Below, piece after piece: positions 62,757 through 64,000 of a DNA stretch of 64,000 bases; the first letter of the stretch is position 1, and the number at the start of each line of letters is the position of its first letter. A program made the translations under genes and the position numbers. The notes below the pieces were generated by a model that made no database searches, was not told where the DNA came from, and saw only the letters and a program-made list of their open reading frames with translations. Source of the stretch: Pseudooceanicola sediminis (GTDB lineage Bacteria; Pseudomonadota; Alphaproteobacteria; Rhodobacterales; Rhodobacteraceae); the NCBI RefSeq assembly GCF_003575965.1, contig NZ_QWJJ01000012.1:62001-126000 (forward strand), given 5' to 3'.

Positions 62757-64000
62757 TCAGTAGGTCGCGGAAATCGCCGTGCGGGTTTCATCCGTGGCAA
62801 GCTGGTTGTGGAGCTGTTCAAAGATGGCGCGGGCCTTGGTCGCGTCGCCCCGGTTCAGGTAGGCATAGCCCCGGATGATCGCGAGGTCGCGCGGCAAGGT
62901 GCCGTCGATCGCTTCGAGCGCGTTGAAATAGTTGATCGTCGCGGTGAAATCCTTGTTCGCATAGGCGCGCACGCCACGCTGGTTCAGGATGGTGCCTTCG
63001 ACTTCGCGGCGCTGGTCCAGCGTCAGGTCGGTGTTGGCGGCGATACGCGACGCCTCTTCGGTCATGTTGCGTTTCAGCAGGGCCAGGGTGATGCCAAAGC
63101 GCGCATCACGCGTGACACTGGCACCAAGCCCGCCATTCGCGGCCATGGAGAAATAGGCCAGTGCTTCGAGCGGGCGTTCGAGGTTGTAGACGCACCAGGC
63201 GCGTTCATAGGCGATGTCGAGCGAGCGCGGGTGGCTGGACTGTGCCGCGCATTCGCGGAAATTGCCGGCGCGGGCTGCGGCAGCGGTGCGCGACAGGCGG
63301 CCATCCCCGCTGCGTGGCAGGCTGGTGGGGTTGCGCGACGAGGAGGCACGGGCGGTGCTGCGCGGCGCGGGTGCCGGGGCGGCGGCCTGTGGTGCGGCAG
63401 TGGCGCGCGGCGCAGGCGCCGTCGTGGTGGCTGTCGTGCGGGGGGTCCTTGTGGTCGTGGTGGTCGTGGCGGCGGGTTCATCGTCTTCGCGCACCACGCC
63501 GCGCCCGGCCATCAGCCGATTGCCAAGCGCATCGAAGGTGGCGCTTTGCGTCACGAAACGGGATTTGGCAGCGTCGACCAGGCTTTCGAGCTGGTCATTG
63601 GTGGTGACCGCTTCGGATTTTTCGATGGTGGCGACCAGATCGGGGATTTCGTTGCAGGTGTTGACGATCTGGCGATAGGCGACATAGGCGCCCGCCTTGT
63701 TGCCCGTACCGGCCTGAAGGCTGGCCAGGTTCCAGGTGTTGTTGATCCGGTCGCAGCGCAGCAGTGACGGCGTTGCCGTCACGGTCTGGATCGCGGTGTT
63801 GACGTCGCGCGAGGCGACCGCGCGGTCAAAGGCGGCCTGCGCCTCGGCCAGCTCCATCTGTTCGCTGAGATCGGAAGGCACGACCCACGAGGGATAGCGT
63901 GCCTGGGCCTGTTCCATGATGCGGCGGGCCCCGGCGACATCGCCGCGCGACAGGCGGTTGTACATGTCGGCGATTTCGGTGGTCGGCCCGGTCTTGAGCA
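62757..64000 (-). CDS. TPR-repeat protein (partial)
   Basis: The frame stays open to the window edge, so only the C-terminal 414 codons are seen. It has several TPR-like helices (GDVAGARRIMEQAQARY, YERAWCVYNLERPLEALAY and DFTATINYFNALEAIDG), split by a low-complexity Thr/Ala/Pro linker near the middle. Short helices, spaced Ala/Gly residues and the paired envelope genes suggest a periplasmic scaffold, possibly for exopolysaccharide export. The N-terminus and any signal are outside the window. Confidence 0.8.
   Translation of the reverse strand, partial: LKTGPTTEIADMYNRLSRGDVAGARRIMEQAQARYPSWVVPSDLSEQMELAEAQAAFDRAVASRDVNTAIQTVTATPSLLRCDRINNTWNLASLQAGTGNKAGAYVAYRQIVNTCNEIPDLVATIEKSEAVTTNDQLESLVDAAKSRFVTQSATFDALGNRLMAGRGVVREDDEPAATTTTTTRTPRTTATTTAPAPRATAAPQAAAPAPAPRSTARASSSRNPTSLPRSGDGRLSRTAAAARAGNFRECAAQSSHPRSLDIAYERAWCVYNLERPLEALAYFSMAANGGLGASVTRDARFGITLALLKRNMTEEASRIAANTDLTLDQRREVEGTILNQRGVRAYANKDFTATINYFNALEAIDGTLPRDLAIIRGYAYLNRGDATKARAIFEQLHNQLATDETRTAISATY

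Noticed and set aside
1-64000. CRISPR arrays, insertion sequences, prophage or integrase genes
   Set aside because: No direct-repeat/spacer array, transposase or phage gene was visible on either strand.

Overview
The window is GC-rich chromosomal DNA from an alphaproteobacterium, most likely a marine member of the Rhodobacterales (Roseobacter group). The evidence is gene content and order, not a database match: a hisB-hisH / hisA-hisF-hisE block with a small membrane-protein gene between hisA and hisF, a carD / fdxA / hslR / SUV3-type helicase block, a C-P lyase locus, RpoH with the RpoH-type box, and DUF6476 and DUF2147 proteins. Genes are tightly packed, with many ATGA or TGATG overlaps. 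I saw no rRNA, insertion sequence, prophage or CRISPR array. One tRNA gene (Tyr, GTA) is present.

Layout. (1) 1-9.2 kb: phosphonate use. phnG-phnH-phnI runs off the left edge and is divergent from the regulator phnF; phnM is on the plus strand; the phnC-phnD-phnE1-phnE2 transporter and a phn-type hexapeptide acetyltransferase are on the minus strand. (2) 9.7-13.5 kb: two histidine kinase/response regulator pairs facing each other across a spacer with a 25-bp tandem repeat. (3) 13.8-18.0 kb: histidine biosynthesis. (4) 18.1-30.9 kb: CoA-binding protein, RlmB, tRNA-Tyr, a doubly frameshifted membrane acyltransferase, a chemoreceptor with a C-terminal CheR/CheB-type tether, a glycosyltransferase-like gene, a glyoxalase-fold protein, a 767-residue GspL/GspC-like membrane protein and a KefB/C-type antiporter. 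(5) 31-46 kb: cobT/cobS, carD, fdxA, hslR, helicase, small lipid-binding and hydrolase genes, oligoendopeptidase F, an oxidoreductase, rpoH and rluD. (6) 46-52.5 kb: a TetR-controlled PaoABC-type molybdenum hydroxylase operon and a cupin. (7) 53-58.7 kb: a compact operon that interleaves rutB, rutC and rutD homologues with an SsuABC/TauABC-type ABC importer, with a divergent LysR regulator and no rutA. (8) 58.8-64 kb: a diguanylate cyclase and a three-gene outer-envelope set (TPR protein, lipoprotein, beta-barrel).

The most interesting items are the rutBCD-plus-transporter cassette without the ring-opening oxygenase, the GspL/GspC-like 767-residue protein, the envelope triad next to a diguanylate cyclase, ATACCG hexamers phased at 11-12 bp in three intergenic regions, and a probable small RNA or structured 3' end below rlmB. 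All functional statements come from reading motifs and gene order; no searches were run.
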